Shown here: in pieces, positions 16,160 through 26,070 of the stretch
Layout: each line of letters begins with the position of its first letter
Position numbering within the stretch: the first letter of the stretch is position 1
Assembly: GCF_001439785.1 (NCBI RefSeq)
Contig: NZ_JYLI01000010.1
Span: 1 to 64,000 of the forward strand
Direction: 5' to 3'
Length of the DNA: 64,000 nt
Origin: Pseudomonas poae
GTDB taxonomy: Bacteria; Pseudomonadota; Gammaproteobacteria; Pseudomonadales; Pseudomonadaceae
Made by a program: the position numbers and the translations under genes
The notes under the pieces: model-generated
Seen by the model: the letters and a program-made list of their open reading frames with translations, nothing else
What the model was told of the DNA's origin: nothing
Database searches by the model: none

Positions 16160-16966
16160 ATGAAGCACACTGTCATCCTTGTCGTGCTCGACGGCCTGAA
16201 CTTCGAGGTTGCGAGACACGCCATGGGACACTTGCAGGCCTATGTCGGCGCAGGACGCGCAGCCCTCTACACAGTGGAATGTGAACTGCCCGCCCTGTCC
16301 CGCCCGCTGTATGAATGCATCCTCACCGGTGTGCCGCCGATCCAGAGCGGCATCGTGCACAACCAGGTCGCGCGCCTGTCCAACCAGCGCAGCATTTTCC
16401 ACTATGCCACCGACGCCGGCCTGACCACGGCTGCGGCGGCTTATCACTGGATCAGCGAACTGTATAACCGCACGCCCTTCCTCGCCGCCCGCGACCGCCA
16501 CACCGATGACGAGACGCTGGCGATCCAGCACGGGCATTTCTACTGGAATGACCACTACCCCGATTCCCACCTGTTCGCCGACGCCGAGAGCCTGCGGCTC
16601 AAGCACACACCGGACTTTCTGCTGATACACCCGATGAACATCGACGACGCCGGCCACAAGCACGGCCTCGACACCGCGCAATACCGCAACAGCGCGCGCT
16701 CGGCCGACATCATCCTGGCCGATTATCTGCAAGGCTGGCTCGACGCGGGCTACCAGGTGCTGGTCACCGCCGATCACGGCATGAACAATGACCGTTCCCA
16801 CAACGGCCTGCTGCCGGAAGAGCGCGAAGTGCCGCTGTTTGTCCTCGGCAATGCCTTCAGCCTCAACCCTGACGCTGCGCCAAAGCAGACCGAACTGTGC
16901 GGCACGGTCTGCGAACTGCTCGGCGTGCCCCACGACAAACCGGTGTGCCGGGAGTTGCTCACGTGA
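16160..16966 (+). CDS. Cytoplasmic alkaline-phosphatase-superfamily hydrolase (phosphodiesterase / phosphonoacetate hydrolase-like)
   Basis: 268 residues without a signal peptide. The segment PALSRPLYECILTG aligns position by position with the nucleophile motif of nucleotide pyrophosphatase/phosphodiesterases (PTKTFPNHYTLVTG), so Ser47 is the likely nucleophile in place of Thr. Metal ligands are visible: Asp11 in VVLDGLN, Asp/His in NIDDAGHKHG, and Asp-His in TADHGMNND. It is embedded between binding-protein and permease genes, so it probably cleaves the imported compound and releases phosphate or a phosphomonoester. The precise substrate is unknown. Confidence 0.72.
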   Translation: MKHTVILVVLDGLNFEVARHAMGHLQAYVGAGRAALYTVECELPALSRPLYECILTGVPPIQSGIVHNQVARLSNQRSIFHYATDAGLTTAAAAYHWISELYNRTPFLAARDRHTDDETLAIQHGHFYWNDHYPDSHLFADAESLRLKHTPDFLLIHPMNIDDAGHKHGLDTAQYRNSARSADIILADYLQGWLDAGYQVLVTADHGMNNDRSHNGLLPEEREVPLFVLGNAFSLNPDAAPKQTELCGTVCELLGVPHDKPVCRELLT

Positions 16967-17808
16967 ACTCAATGACCCGCGGCAAATGGCTGGCCCTGCT
17001 CTGCCTGGTGCCCTTCGCGTTGTTCTTCATGGTGTTTGAGATCGCCCCACTGGTGTGGGTGCTGATCAACAGCGTGCAAACCGAAGACGCCGGCTGGAGC
17101 CTGGAAAATTTCACACGGATCTTCAGCTCGAAGTTTTACTTGCAAGCGATCCAGCTCAGCCTGGAAATCAGCTTCTACTCCAGCGTGTTCGGCATCCTCA
17201 TCGCCACCCTGGGCAGCTACTCGTTGCGCCGGGTGGACTCGCCGCTGCGCAACTTCGTCACCGCCTTCACCAATATGACCAGCAACTTCGCCGGCGTGCC
17301 CCTGGCCTTCGCGTTCATCATCCTGCTCGGTTTCAACGGCAGCATCACCATCATGCTCAAGCAGGCCGGGATCATTCAGGATTTCAACCTCTACTCCAAG
17401 ACCGGCCTGATCATCCTCTATACCTACTTCCAGATTCCCCTGGGCGTGCTGCTGCTGTACCCGGCCTTCGATGCATTGCGCGAAGACTGGCGTGAATCGG
17501 CGGCGCTGCTGGGGGCCAATGGCTGGCAGTTCTGGCGGCATATCGGCCTGCCGGTGCTCACGCCCGCGCTGCTCGGCACCTTCGTGATCCTGCTGGCCAA
17601 CGCCCTCGGTGCATACGCCACGGTCTACGCGCTGACCACTGGCAACTTCAACGTGCTGCCCATCCGCATTGCAGGCCTGGTGTCCGGTGATGTTTCACTC
17701 GACCCGAACATGGCCAGTGCCCTGGCCGTGGTGCTGGTGGCACTGATGACCGTGGTCACGGCGGTCCATCAACTGCTGCTCAAGAGGAGCTACCATGTCT
17801 CGCGCTGA
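16963..17808 (+). CDS. ABC transporter permease, first subunit
   Basis: 281 residues if translation begins at GTG 16963, which overlaps the previous stop (GTGA) and has GGAG 8 bases upstream. The ATG at 16972 is the alternative; earlier in-frame codons lie inside the hydrolase gene. Six hydrophobic segments and a binding-protein-dependent transport signature (EAA loop near DALREDWRESAALLGA). It pairs with the permease at 17795. Confidence 0.8.
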   Translation: MNSMTRGKWLALLCLVPFALFFMVFEIAPLVWVLINSVQTEDAGWSLENFTRIFSSKFYLQAIQLSLEISFYSSVFGILIATLGSYSLRRVDSPLRNFVTAFTNMTSNFAGVPLAFAFIILLGFNGSITIMLKQAGIIQDFNLYSKTGLIILYTYFQIPLGVLLLYPAFDALREDWRESAALLGANGWQFWRHIGLPVLTPALLGTFVILLANALGAYATVYALTTGNFNVLPIRIAGLVSGDVSLDPNMASALAVVLVALMTVVTAVHQLLLKRSYHVSR

Positions 17809-18591
17809 AGCCGGCCCGGCCTCCCTCTACCACCGCGCAGTGGTGTATCTGCTGTTTGCGATCCTGGTGCTGCCGCTGCTCGGCACCTTTGTCTACTCCA
17901 TTGCCAGCAGTTGGTCGGCAACCATCCTGCCAGCCGGCTTTACCCTGAAATGGTACGTGCAACTGTGGAGTGACCCGCGCTTTCTGATGGCCTTCGGGCA
18001 GTCGCTGCTGGTGTGCGTGGGCGCGCTGGTGCTGTCGGTGGTGCTGATTCTGCCGCTGCTGTTTGTGGTGCACTACCACTTCCCACGGCTCGATGCGCTG
18101 ATGAACATTCTGATCCTGCTGCCCTTCGCGGTGCCGCCGGTGGTGTCGTCGGTGGGGCTGTTGCAACTCTACGGCTCCGGGCCGCTGGCGATGGTGGGCA
18201 CGCCGTGGATCCTGATCGGCTGCTACTTCACCGTGGCGCTGCCGTTCATGTACCGCGCGATCACCAACAACCTGCAGGCCATCAACCTGCGCGACCTGAT
18301 GGACGCCTCGCAACTGCTCGGCGCCAGTACCTGGCAGGCGGCGATCCTGGTGGTGCTGCCCAACCTGCGCAAGGGCCTGATGGTGGCGCTGCTGCTGTCG
18401 TTCTCGTTCCTGTTTGGCGAGTTCGTGTTCGCCAATATCCTCGTCGGCACTCAATACGAGACCCTGCAGGTGTACCTGAACAACATGCGCAACAGCAGCG
18501 GCCACTTCACCAGCGCCATCGTCATTTCCTACTTTTTCTTTGTGCTGGTGCTCACCTGGGCCGCCAATATCTTGAACAAGGACAAAAGCCA

Positions 18592-18595
<4 letters not shown>
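17795..18595 (+). CDS. ABC transporter permease, second subunit
   Basis: 266 residues, six transmembrane segments, EAA loop near RDLMDASQLLGASTWQ. It overlaps the first permease gene by 14 bases and the ATPase gene by 4, so the operon is translationally coupled. Confidence 0.82.
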
Positions 18596-19581
<986 letters not shown>

Positions 19582-19615
19582 CCGGCACTGACTGACGAAA
19601 GAGAGAGCATTACGG

Positions 19616-20269
19616 ATGGCATTGGTAATTTTTGATCTGGATGACACCCTGATCCACGGCGACTGCGCCACCCTGTGGAGCGAGCAGATGGGCCGCCTGG
19701 GCTGGGTCGACCCCGAGTCATTCATGCGTCGGAACACCGAGCTGATGGACGCCTACAGCCGTGGCGAGTTGCGCATGGAAGACTTCATGGACTTCAGCCT
19801 GGAGCCGATGATCGGGCGCACTTCGGCTGAAATCGAACACCTGGTCGAACCCTGGGTCGAGGACGTGATCGAGCCGCTGATCTACAGCGACGCGACCAAA
19901 ACCATCGCCCGCCACCGTGCGAACGGCGACCGGATTCTGGTGATATCCGCGTCGGGCACGCATTTGGTTACGCCGATTGCGGCGCGTATCGGCATTGATG
20001 AAGTGCTGGGGATTGAGCTGGACGTGAGCCATGGCGTGTACAGCGGCCAGACCCTGGGGGTGCTGACCTATCGCGAAGGCAAGATCACACGATTGATGCA
20101 ATGGCTCGAACAGACAGGTGAAACGCTGGAAGGTGCGTACTTCTATTCGGACTCGCGCAATGACCTGCCGCTGCTGCTGAAGGTCGATCACCCGCAGGTG
20201 GTGAACCCTGATCCGGTATTGCGTGCCCACGCCGAACAGGCCGGCTGGCCGATCCATCACTGGGTCTGA
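19616..20269 (+). CDS. HAD-superfamily phosphatase, IB subfamily (SerB-like)
   Basis: 217 residues. Motif I IFDLDDT with nucleophile Asp7 and acid/base Asp9, motif II Ser in VISASGTH, motif III Lys near REGKITR, motif IV YSDSRNDLPLL. The helical cap between residues 20 and 90 marks the phosphoserine-phosphatase group. It is 34 bases after the ATPase gene, so it is likely the last gene of the operon. A plausible role is removal of phosphate from the product of the hydrolase at 16160; that is inference. Confidence 0.78.
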   Translation: MALVIFDLDDTLIHGDCATLWSEQMGRLGWVDPESFMRRNTELMDAYSRGELRMEDFMDFSLEPMIGRTSAEIEHLVEPWVEDVIEPLIYSDATKTIARHRANGDRILVISASGTHLVTPIAARIGIDEVLGIELDVSHGVYSGQTLGVLTYREGKITRLMQWLEQTGETLEGAYFYSDSRNDLPLLLKVDHPQVVNPDPVLRAHAEQAGWPIHHWV

Positions 20270-20280
20270 CATTAAGCAAA

Positions 20281-20307
20281 TGTGGGAGGAGCAAGCCCCC
20301 TCCCACA
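20281..20307. repeat. REP-type palindrome downstream of the HAD gene
   Basis: TGTGGGAG, an 11-base loop, CTCCCACA, 12 bases after the HAD stop codon. Same dispersed family as the copies at 7525, 13875 and 16073. Confidence 0.7.
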
Positions 20308-20450
20308 CTCCCAGCATTTCAATCCGGGATCGGGTCGGGCGCCATTGGATCTGGCCTACACAGGGTGTAGGACCGGGTTGTTCCAAGCCCCCACATCACC
20401 GTCAACGCCTTGCAATGCTCTCACAGTGCCTCCATAGTGAGTCCGGACTG

Positions 20451-20478
20451 AGCCCGTAGCAGTAGCGCCGGGCTTTTT
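20451..20478 (+). terminator. Rho-independent terminator between the transporter operon and prc
   Basis: AGCCCG, a 12-base loop, CGGGCT, then TTTT. It insulates prc from the upstream operon. No clear sigma-70 promoter is seen between it and the prc start. Confidence 0.65.
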
Positions 20479-20562
20479 GCATTATGCGACCGGACCATAT
20501 GGAACCGGCTCCCTCAAAGACGGCCTAATATGCGTTATCAATTGCCCCCGCGTCGAATCAGC

Positions 20563-22644
20563 ATGAAGCATCTGTTCCCCAGCACCGCCCTCGCTCTTTT
20601 CATTGGTCTCGGCCTCGCGTCGATGTCGACCAATACGTTCGCAGCCAACAGCTGGGACAACCTTCAGCCTGATCGCGATGAGGTGATTGCCAGCCTTAAC
20701 GTCGTCGAGTTGCTCAAGCGTCATCACTACAGCAAGCCGCCGCTGGACGACGCGCGCTCGGTGATCATCTACGACAGCTACCTCAAGCTGCTGGATCCGT
20801 CGCGCAGCTATTTCCTGGCCAGCGATATCGCTGAGTTCGACAAGTGGAAGACGCAGTTCGACGACTTCCTCAAGAGCGGCGACCTGCAGCCCGGCTTCAC
20901 CATCTACAAGCGCTACCTGGACCGCGTCAAAGCGCGTCTGGACTTCGCCCTCGGTGAGCTGAACAAGGGCGTCGACAAGCTCGACTTCACCCAGAAGGAA
21001 ACCCTTCTGGTGGACCGCAAGGACGCCCCTTGGCTGACCAGCACCGCTGCTCTGGACGACCTGTGGCGCAAACGCGTCAAGGACGAAGTGCTGCGCCTGA
21101 AGATCGCTGGCAAAGAACCCAAGGCCATTCAGGAGCTGCTGACCAAGCGCTACAAGAATCAGCTGGCACGTCTGGACCAGACCCGTGCCGAAGATATCTT
21201 CCAGGCTTACATCAACACCTTCGCGATGTCCTACGACCCGCACACCAATTATCTGTCGCCGGATAACGCGGAAAATTTCGATATCAACATGAGTCTATCG
21301 CTGGAAGGCATCGGTGCCGTCCTGCAAAGCGACAATGACCAGGTCAAGATCGTGCGTCTGGTGCCGGCAGGTCCGGCGGACAAGACCAAGCAGGTCGCCC
21401 CGGCGGACAAGATCATCGGCGTGGCCCAGGCTGACAAAGAGATGGTCGACGTGGTCGGCTGGCGTCTGGACGAAGTGGTCAAGCTGATCCGTGGCCCCAA
21501 GGGCAGCGTAGTGCGCCTGGAAGTGATTCCGCACACCAACGCACCGAACGACCAGACCAGCAAGATCGTGTCCATCACCCGTGAAGCGGTGAAGCTCGAA
21601 GACCAGGCCGTGCAGAAGAAAGTCCTCAACCTCAAGCAGGATGGCAAGGACTACAAGCTGGGCGTGATTGAAATCCCGGCCTTTTATCTCGACTTCAAGG
21701 CGTTCCGTGCCGGTGACCCGGACTACAAGTCCACCACCCGTGACGTGAAGAAAATCCTCACCGAACTGCAGAAAGAAAAAGTCGACGGCGTGGTCATTGA
21801 CCTGCGCAACAACGGCGGCGGTTCCCTGCAGGAAGCCACCGAGCTGACCAGCCTGTTCATCGACAAGGGCCCAACCGTGCTCGTGCGCAATGCCGACGGC
21901 CGTGTCGACGTACTGGAAGACGAGAACCCGGGCGCCTTCTACAAAGGCCCGATGGCCTTGCTGGTCAACCGCCTCTCGGCCTCGGCCTCGGAGATTTTCG
22001 CCGGCGCCATGCAGGACTACCACCGTGCGTTGATCGTCGGCGGCCAGACCTTCGGCAAAGGCACCGTGCAGACCATCCAGCCGCTCAACCATGGCGAACT
22101 GAAGCTGACTCTGGCCAAGTTCTACCGGGTTTCCGGGCAGAGCACCCAGCATCAGGGCGTACTGCCGGACATTGATTTCCCGTCGATCATCGACACCAAG
22201 GAAATCGGCGAGAGCGCCCTGCCCGAGGCCATGCCGTGGGACACCATCCGTCCTGCGATCAAGCCCGCCTCGGACCCGTTCAAACCGTTCCTGGCGCAAT
22301 TGAAGGCTGACCACGACACCCGCTCTGCCAAGGATGCCGAGTTCGTGTTCATCCGCGACAAGCTGGCCCTGGCCAAGAAGCTGATGGAAGAGAAAACCGT
22401 CAGCCTCAACGAAGTGGACCGTCGCAAGCAGCACGCCGATATCGAGAGCCAGCAACTGGCCCTGGAGAACGTGCGCCGCAAGGCCAAGGGCGAAGATCCG
22501 CTCAAGGAACTGAAGAAAGAAGACGAAGACGCGTTGCCGACCGAGGCGGAAAAAACCAAGCCGGAAGACGACGCTTACCTGGCCGAAACGGGCCGGATCC
22601 TGCTGGACTACCTGAAGATCACCAAACAGGTGGCCAAGCAGTAA
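20563..22644 (+). CDS. prc: Carboxy-terminal processing protease Prc (AlgO)
   Basis: 693 residues from ATG 20563 with a signal peptide (MKHLFPSTALALFIGLGLA...TFA). An in-frame ATG at 20530 would add 11 residues ahead of the signal and is less likely. Domain order: N-terminal helical region, PDZ (about 225-310), S41 tail-specific protease core with the catalytic Ser in SASASEIFAG and Lys in FGKGTVQ, and a Lys/Glu-rich C-terminal DUF3340-like helical region. In P. aeruginosa AlgO/Prc degrades truncated MucA and so influences alginate. Gene order downstream matches PA3257-PA3262. Confidence 0.92.
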   Translation: MKHLFPSTALALFIGLGLASMSTNTFAANSWDNLQPDRDEVIASLNVVELLKRHHYSKPPLDDARSVIIYDSYLKLLDPSRSYFLASDIAEFDKWKTQFDDFLKSGDLQPGFTIYKRYLDRVKARLDFALGELNKGVDKLDFTQKETLLVDRKDAPWLTSTAALDDLWRKRVKDEVLRLKIAGKEPKAIQELLTKRYKNQLARLDQTRAEDIFQAYINTFAMSYDPHTNYLSPDNAENFDINMSLSLEGIGAVLQSDNDQVKIVRLVPAGPADKTKQVAPADKIIGVAQADKEMVDVVGWRLDEVVKLIRGPKGSVVRLEVIPHTNAPNDQTSKIVSITREAVKLEDQAVQKKVLNLKQDGKDYKLGVIEIPAFYLDFKAFRAGDPDYKSTTRDVKKILTELQKEKVDGVVIDLRNNGGGSLQEATELTSLFIDKGPTVLVRNADGRVDVLEDENPGAFYKGPMALLVNRLSASASEIFAGAMQDYHRALIVGGQTFGKGTVQTIQPLNHGELKLTLAKFYRVSGQSTQHQGVLPDIDFPSIIDTKEIGESALPEAMPWDTIRPAIKPASDPFKPFLAQLKADHDTRSAKDAEFVFIRDKLALAKKLMEEKTVSLNEVDRRKQHADIESQQLALENVRRKAKGEDPLKELKKEDEDALPTEAEKTKPEDDAYLAETGRILLDYLKITKQVAKQ

Positions 22645-22713
22645 AGGATGGCGATTTAAGATGATCGCTCCTCGGAGTGTCATCATATAGACATCATTCT
22701 GTCGTGAAATGAA

Positions 22714-22748
22714 GGACTGCATGCTCACCGCATGCGGTCCTTTTTTTT
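22714..22748 (+). terminator. Strong rho-independent terminator after prc
   Basis: GGACTGCATGC, a 5-base loop, GCATGCGGTCC (one G-T wobble), then eight T residues. It ends the prc transcript only 15 bases before the start codon of the next gene, so that gene either depends on read-through or on a promoter inside this element. Confidence 0.9.
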
Positions 22749-22762
22749 CGACCGAGATCGCC

Positions 22763-24556
22763 ATGACCATGACCGAACAGCTGAATGCACTGGGCGCTAT
22801 CCTGGCTCAAGGCAGTTTGCACAGCTTGTTCCAACCGATTGTCTGCCTCTCCGAACGGCGCATCCTCGGCTATGAAGCCTTGAGCCGTGGCCCGTCCAAC
22901 AGCACGCTGCACTCCCCTGTTGCCCTGTTCGCCGTGGCCGGCCAAGCCGGACGCCTCAGCGAGCTGGAAATGGCCTGCCGATCAAGTGCATGCCGGCGCT
23001 TCAGCGAGCAGAAATTGCCGGGCAAGCTGTTCCTGAATATCTCACCGCACTCGCTGATGGAAACATCCCACCAGCCGGGGCGCACCCTGCAACTGTTGCG
23101 CGAGTTCGGTATCCCGCCAAGCCAGGTGGTGATCGAACTCACCGAACAGACGCCCACCGACGATTTCGAGCTGTTGCAGAAGGCGCTGCACCATTATCGC
23201 GACATGGGCTTTGCCATTGCGCTCGATGACCTCGGCGCCGGCTATTCCAGCCTGCGCCTGTGGTCTGAACTGCGCCCGGATTACGTGAAGATCGACCGGC
23301 ACTTTATCGACGGCATTCACCAGGATGCGCTCAAGCGCGAGTTTGTCGGCTCGATATTGCAGATCGCCAGAGCGTCGCGTGCCCAGGTGATTGCCGAGGG
23401 CATCGAACTGCCGGAAGAATTGGCGGTGCTGACGGAAATGGGCGTCGACCTGGTGCAGGGCTACCTGCTGTGCCGGCCGCAGGAACATCCGCCGCAGGAA
23501 GCGCGCCTGATGCTGCCCAAGCCGGACACCGCCAACGTCGCCCTCAGTGAAGAGGCCGGCGACCTCAGCGCGCTGCTCAACGAGCAACCGGCCGTGCATC
23601 AGGACACCGCGACCGCACAGGTGCTGGAGGCCTTTCGCCGCCAGGCCAACCTCAACTCCCTGGCCGTGCTCAATGGGCTGGGTCACCCGGTTGGCATCGT
23701 GCACCGGCATTTGTTGTCGGATGCACTGCTCAAGCCATTTGCTACCGACCTGTTCGCACGCAAGCCGATCAGCCGGCTAATGAGCACGGACTTTCTGGCG
23801 GTGGAACTGAGCCAGTCGCTGCAGCAGGTCAGCCGCCTGCTCACCAGCCGCGCGCGGCAACGCATCGAAGAAGACTTCATCATCACCCTGAACGGCGACT
23901 ACCTGGGCCTGGGTCGGGTGATCGATGTGCTCAAGCTGATCACCGAGCTGAAAATCCAGCAGGCACGGCACGCCAACCCGCTGACCCTGCTGCCGGGCAA
24001 TGTACCGATCCAGCAATGCCTGACGCGGTTGCTGCATCAGCAGCGTGAATCAGTGATCTGCTACGTGGATATCGACAGCTTCAAGCCGTTCAACGATATC
24101 TACGGCTATGGGCGCGGGGATGAAGTGCTGCTGTGCCTGGCGCAGTGTCTCAACGACCGGGTCGACCCCAGCCGCGACTTTGTCGGGCATATCGGCGGCG
24201 ATGATTTTTTGCTGGTGCTGGGCCCGCAGGACTGGCGCAAACGGCTCAATCAACTGCTGGATGACTTCCACACCCAGTGCCGGCGCTTTTACCGCGCCGA
24301 ACATCTCGATGCCGGCTGCTTCGTGGCCCTCAACCGCCAGGGCGTGCGTCAGGAATTCGGGCTGTTGTCGCTGTCCATCGGCGTGGTGCACCTACATCCG
24401 CAGGCCTGTGCGCAACTGGATGCTAGCCGGTTGGCGGAACTGGCGTCCCAGGCCAAGCACCACGCCAAGGACGTGGCCGGCTACAGCATTCACGTGATCA
24501 ACAGCCTGGACGCGCTGGCGCAGACGCCTCAGGCCTCGGCGGATTGCGGGTATTGA
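22763..24556 (+). CDS. EAL - CBS - GGDEF cyclic-di-GMP protein (PA3258-like)
   Basis: 597 residues from ATG 22763 (a second in-frame ATG is 6 bases later). The N-terminal EAL domain (about 10-250) keeps EALSR, the ELTEQ segment, the DDLGAG version of DDFGAG, the KID motif and AEGIE, so phosphodiesterase activity is plausible. A CBS-like pair follows (about 290-405). The C-terminal GGDEF domain (about 430-585) has GGDDF, compatible with cyclase activity or GTP binding. No transmembrane segments, so cytoplasmic. It overlaps the convergent gene at 24529 by 28 bases. Confidence 0.85.
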   Translation: MTMTEQLNALGAILAQGSLHSLFQPIVCLSERRILGYEALSRGPSNSTLHSPVALFAVAGQAGRLSELEMACRSSACRRFSEQKLPGKLFLNISPHSLMETSHQPGRTLQLLREFGIPPSQVVIELTEQTPTDDFELLQKALHHYRDMGFAIALDDLGAGYSSLRLWSELRPDYVKIDRHFIDGIHQDALKREFVGSILQIARASRAQVIAEGIELPEELAVLTEMGVDLVQGYLLCRPQEHPPQEARLMLPKPDTANVALSEEAGDLSALLNEQPAVHQDTATAQVLEAFRRQANLNSLAVLNGLGHPVGIVHRHLLSDALLKPFATDLFARKPISRLMSTDFLAVELSQSLQQVSRLLTSRARQRIEEDFIITLNGDYLGLGRVIDVLKLITELKIQQARHANPLTLLPGNVPIQQCLTRLLHQQRESVICYVDIDSFKPFNDIYGYGRGDEVLLCLAQCLNDRVDPSRDFVGHIGGDDFLLVLGPQDWRKRLNQLLDDFHTQCRRFYRAEHLDAGCFVALNRQGVRQEFGLLSLSIGVVHLHPQACAQLDASRLAELASQAKHHAKDVAGYSIHVINSLDALAQTPQASADCGY

Positions 24557-24900
24557 TATTCGAATACCCGCACCACTTCCGACGCATGCCAGGAAGCAGC
24601 CGCCACGCCATCGGAGGGCCCGCTGAAACGCCCCAGGCGCTCGGCACACTCGAAAAACCCGGTGCGCGGCAGACGGCTGGCGCCCTGGCTGATCACGAGG
24701 GAACTGCGCAATGGCTGATCGGCCTTGGCGTCCAGGGCCGCCAAATGCTCAAGAGCGGCGGCCAGGGTCTGCATGGCCGGCGAGGGAAATTGCAGGCGCT
24801 CCAGCAGCGCACGGTAGGTGAGCAGGTGACGCTGGCGGCGCGCCTGATCAAGTTCGTTGAGTAACCCGTCCCAGTGCTGACGGCTGATACGCAGACTCAC
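24529..24900 (-). CDS. Hypothetical protein, second gene of a regulator pair (PA3259-like)
   Basis: A 123-residue Arg-rich, mostly helical protein (RISRQHWDGLLNELDQARRQRHLL). Its ATG overlaps the stop of the preceding HTH gene by 4 bases (24897-24900), so the two are translationally coupled. No named domain recognised. Small size and coupling behind a DNA-binding gene resemble a toxin-antitoxin or regulator-partner layout, but it is conserved at this locus in Pseudomonas, which argues for a core role. Confidence 0.65.
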   Translation of the reverse strand: MSLRISRQHWDGLLNELDQARRQRHLLTYRALLERLQFPSPAMQTLAAALEHLAALDAKADQPLRSSLVISQGASRLPRTGFFECAERLGRFSGPSDGVAAASWHASEVVRVFEYQYPQSAEA

Positions 24901-25238
24901 GACTCATCCCTCCAGCCGGCGACGCCCAATTCCCAGGCGAGGCTGCGGCGGATCGCGGCATCGGGCTGGCGCTCGCCGCTTTCGATCAAACCCAGGTAAG
25001 ACGGGCTGATGCCCACGGTGCGCGCCAGGCTTTCAATGGCCAGGCCCTTGGCTGCGCGCAGCGCGCGCAGGTCGGCAAGTGGGCGCAGGTCCTGGGCGGC
25101 AGCGGCTTGAGGATTGGACGAAAGAGGTGCCGGGATGGGCTGCTGCAAACCGGCGGCTTTTAACAGCGCCTGGTACTGATCCCAAGGCAAGACCGCATAT
25201 TCGGGCTCGCCATCGCGTGAAATAATCTGAATATCCAT
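24897..25238 (-). CDS. XRE-family HTH protein with Phd-like N-terminus (PA3260-like)
   Basis: 113 residues from ATG 25238 (GGGG upstream); the frame is open to 25262 but lacks a ribosome binding site there. N-terminal part DIQIISRDGEPEYAVLPWD resembles Phd/YefM antitoxin starts. An HTH_3 domain follows at about 55-110 (LRALRAAKGLAIESLARTVG, SPSYLGLIESGER). It is the first gene of a two-gene operon and has two palindromes directly upstream, suggesting autoregulation. Confidence 0.75.
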   Translation of the reverse strand: MDIQIISRDGEPEYAVLPWDQYQALLKAAGLQQPIPAPLSSNPQAAAAQDLRPLADLRALRAAKGLAIESLARTVGISPSYLGLIESGERQPDAAIRRSLAWELGVAGWRDES

Positions 25239-25261
25239 GACTGCCCCGTAGGATAACAACA

Positions 25262-25302
25262 CTTACCAGGTAAGCACTTTCCTTAAGTACCTTCCCGGGA
25301 AG
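25262..25302 (-). promoter_or_regulatory. Two palindromic operators upstream of the HTH gene
   Basis: CTTACCAGGTAAG (25262-25274) and CTTCCCGGGAAG (25291-25302) are both perfect inverted repeats sharing CTTnCC...GG. They are about 29 bases apart centre to centre, close to three helical turns, so two dimers could bind the same face. The adjacent gene encodes an XRE regulator. Confidence 0.6.
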
Positions 25303-25344
25303 TGTAATCCTAACAGCCGTAAAGGTCGCCGGGGGATCACCGCT

Positions 25345-25803
25345 TCAGGCGTTTTTTTGCGGCTGTTCCCGGGCCAGCAGCTCAGCCGTCGCTGGAAGCC
25401 GCTCAACCACTGCGAGCTTTTCCGGACGCTGGGCGTCACGCCAGGCGCGAAAGGCGCTCAGTTCGCCGTCCAGGGTCTTCATGACCCAGGCCAGCACGGC
25501 AATGTCATCGAACATGCCGAACATCGGGATAAAGTCCGGGATCGCATCAATCGGGCTGAGAAAGTACATCAGCCCCGCCACCACCGAGATCAACGCCTTG
25601 GGGCTGATTGCGCGGTACTCGCCGCGCCAGTACGCCAGGCACAGGCCCTGCAGCAGTTTCAGGTCATCCTTGAGCTTGCCCAGGCGATTGCCCTGGCTTG
25701 AGCCTTTGGCGGCGACGGCAAACAACAGGGTGGGCAGACGACCACGGCCGAGCAGCCGCGCCGCGATGGGCAGGAAACGGGTGAAGTTGAACGGTGGTCT
25801 CAT
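25345..25803 (-). CDS. YkvA/DUF1232 family protein
   Basis: 152 residues. The conserved DUF1232 core is at about 70-105 (LMYFLSPIDAIPDFIPMFGMFDDIAVLAWV), a hydrophobic hairpin likely associated with the inner membrane. Function of the family is not established. Matches PA3261 by position. Confidence 0.8.
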   Translation of the reverse strand: MRPPFNFTRFLPIAARLLGRGRLPTLLFAVAAKGSSQGNRLGKLKDDLKLLQGLCLAYWRGEYRAISPKALISVVAGLMYFLSPIDAIPDFIPMFGMFDDIAVLAWVMKTLDGELSAFRAWRDAQRPEKLAVVERLPATAELLAREQPQKNA

Positions 25804-25829
25804 GTGTCACTCCAGTTCCGTGCGAATGA

Positions 25830-25860
25830 AAGGTTATCCACACAAATTGTGGATAACCTT
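25830..25860. repeat. Inverted repeat made of two consensus DnaA boxes
   Basis: A perfect 13-bp inverted repeat (AAGGTTATCCACA / TGTGGATAACCTT) with a 5-base spacer. Each arm contains TTATCCACA, the strict consensus DnaA box, in head-to-head orientation (25834-25842 plus, 25848-25856 minus). No T tract follows, so a terminator is unlikely. Confidence 0.8.
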
Positions 25861-26070
25861 GTGAACAGAGCCTTTTTTCGCGGCTCAAAGCCACGCCCCG
25901 CAAGGCTTGCAGTCAAATCGGGCGTTTTTTGCGCACATAAAAAACCCCAAGATTTCATTGACTTGGTGGTGATGTGCCGTTACCCACGCTTGGGTCTTAC
26001 GTGTGACTGTGCGCCACGGCCCGGGTTCGATCGGATTTACCGCCGCGCCATTTTCCAAACGGCAGAAACA

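Noticed and set aside
16897..16962. Longer N-terminus for the first permease
   Set aside because: It would lie inside the hydrolase gene; the GTG at 16963 has a ribosome binding site and the usual stop/start overlap.
26020..26060. tRNA-like GGTTCGATC followed by CGCCGCGCCA
   Set aside because: The flanking bases do not form a T stem or an acceptor stem, and no anticodon arm can be drawn.
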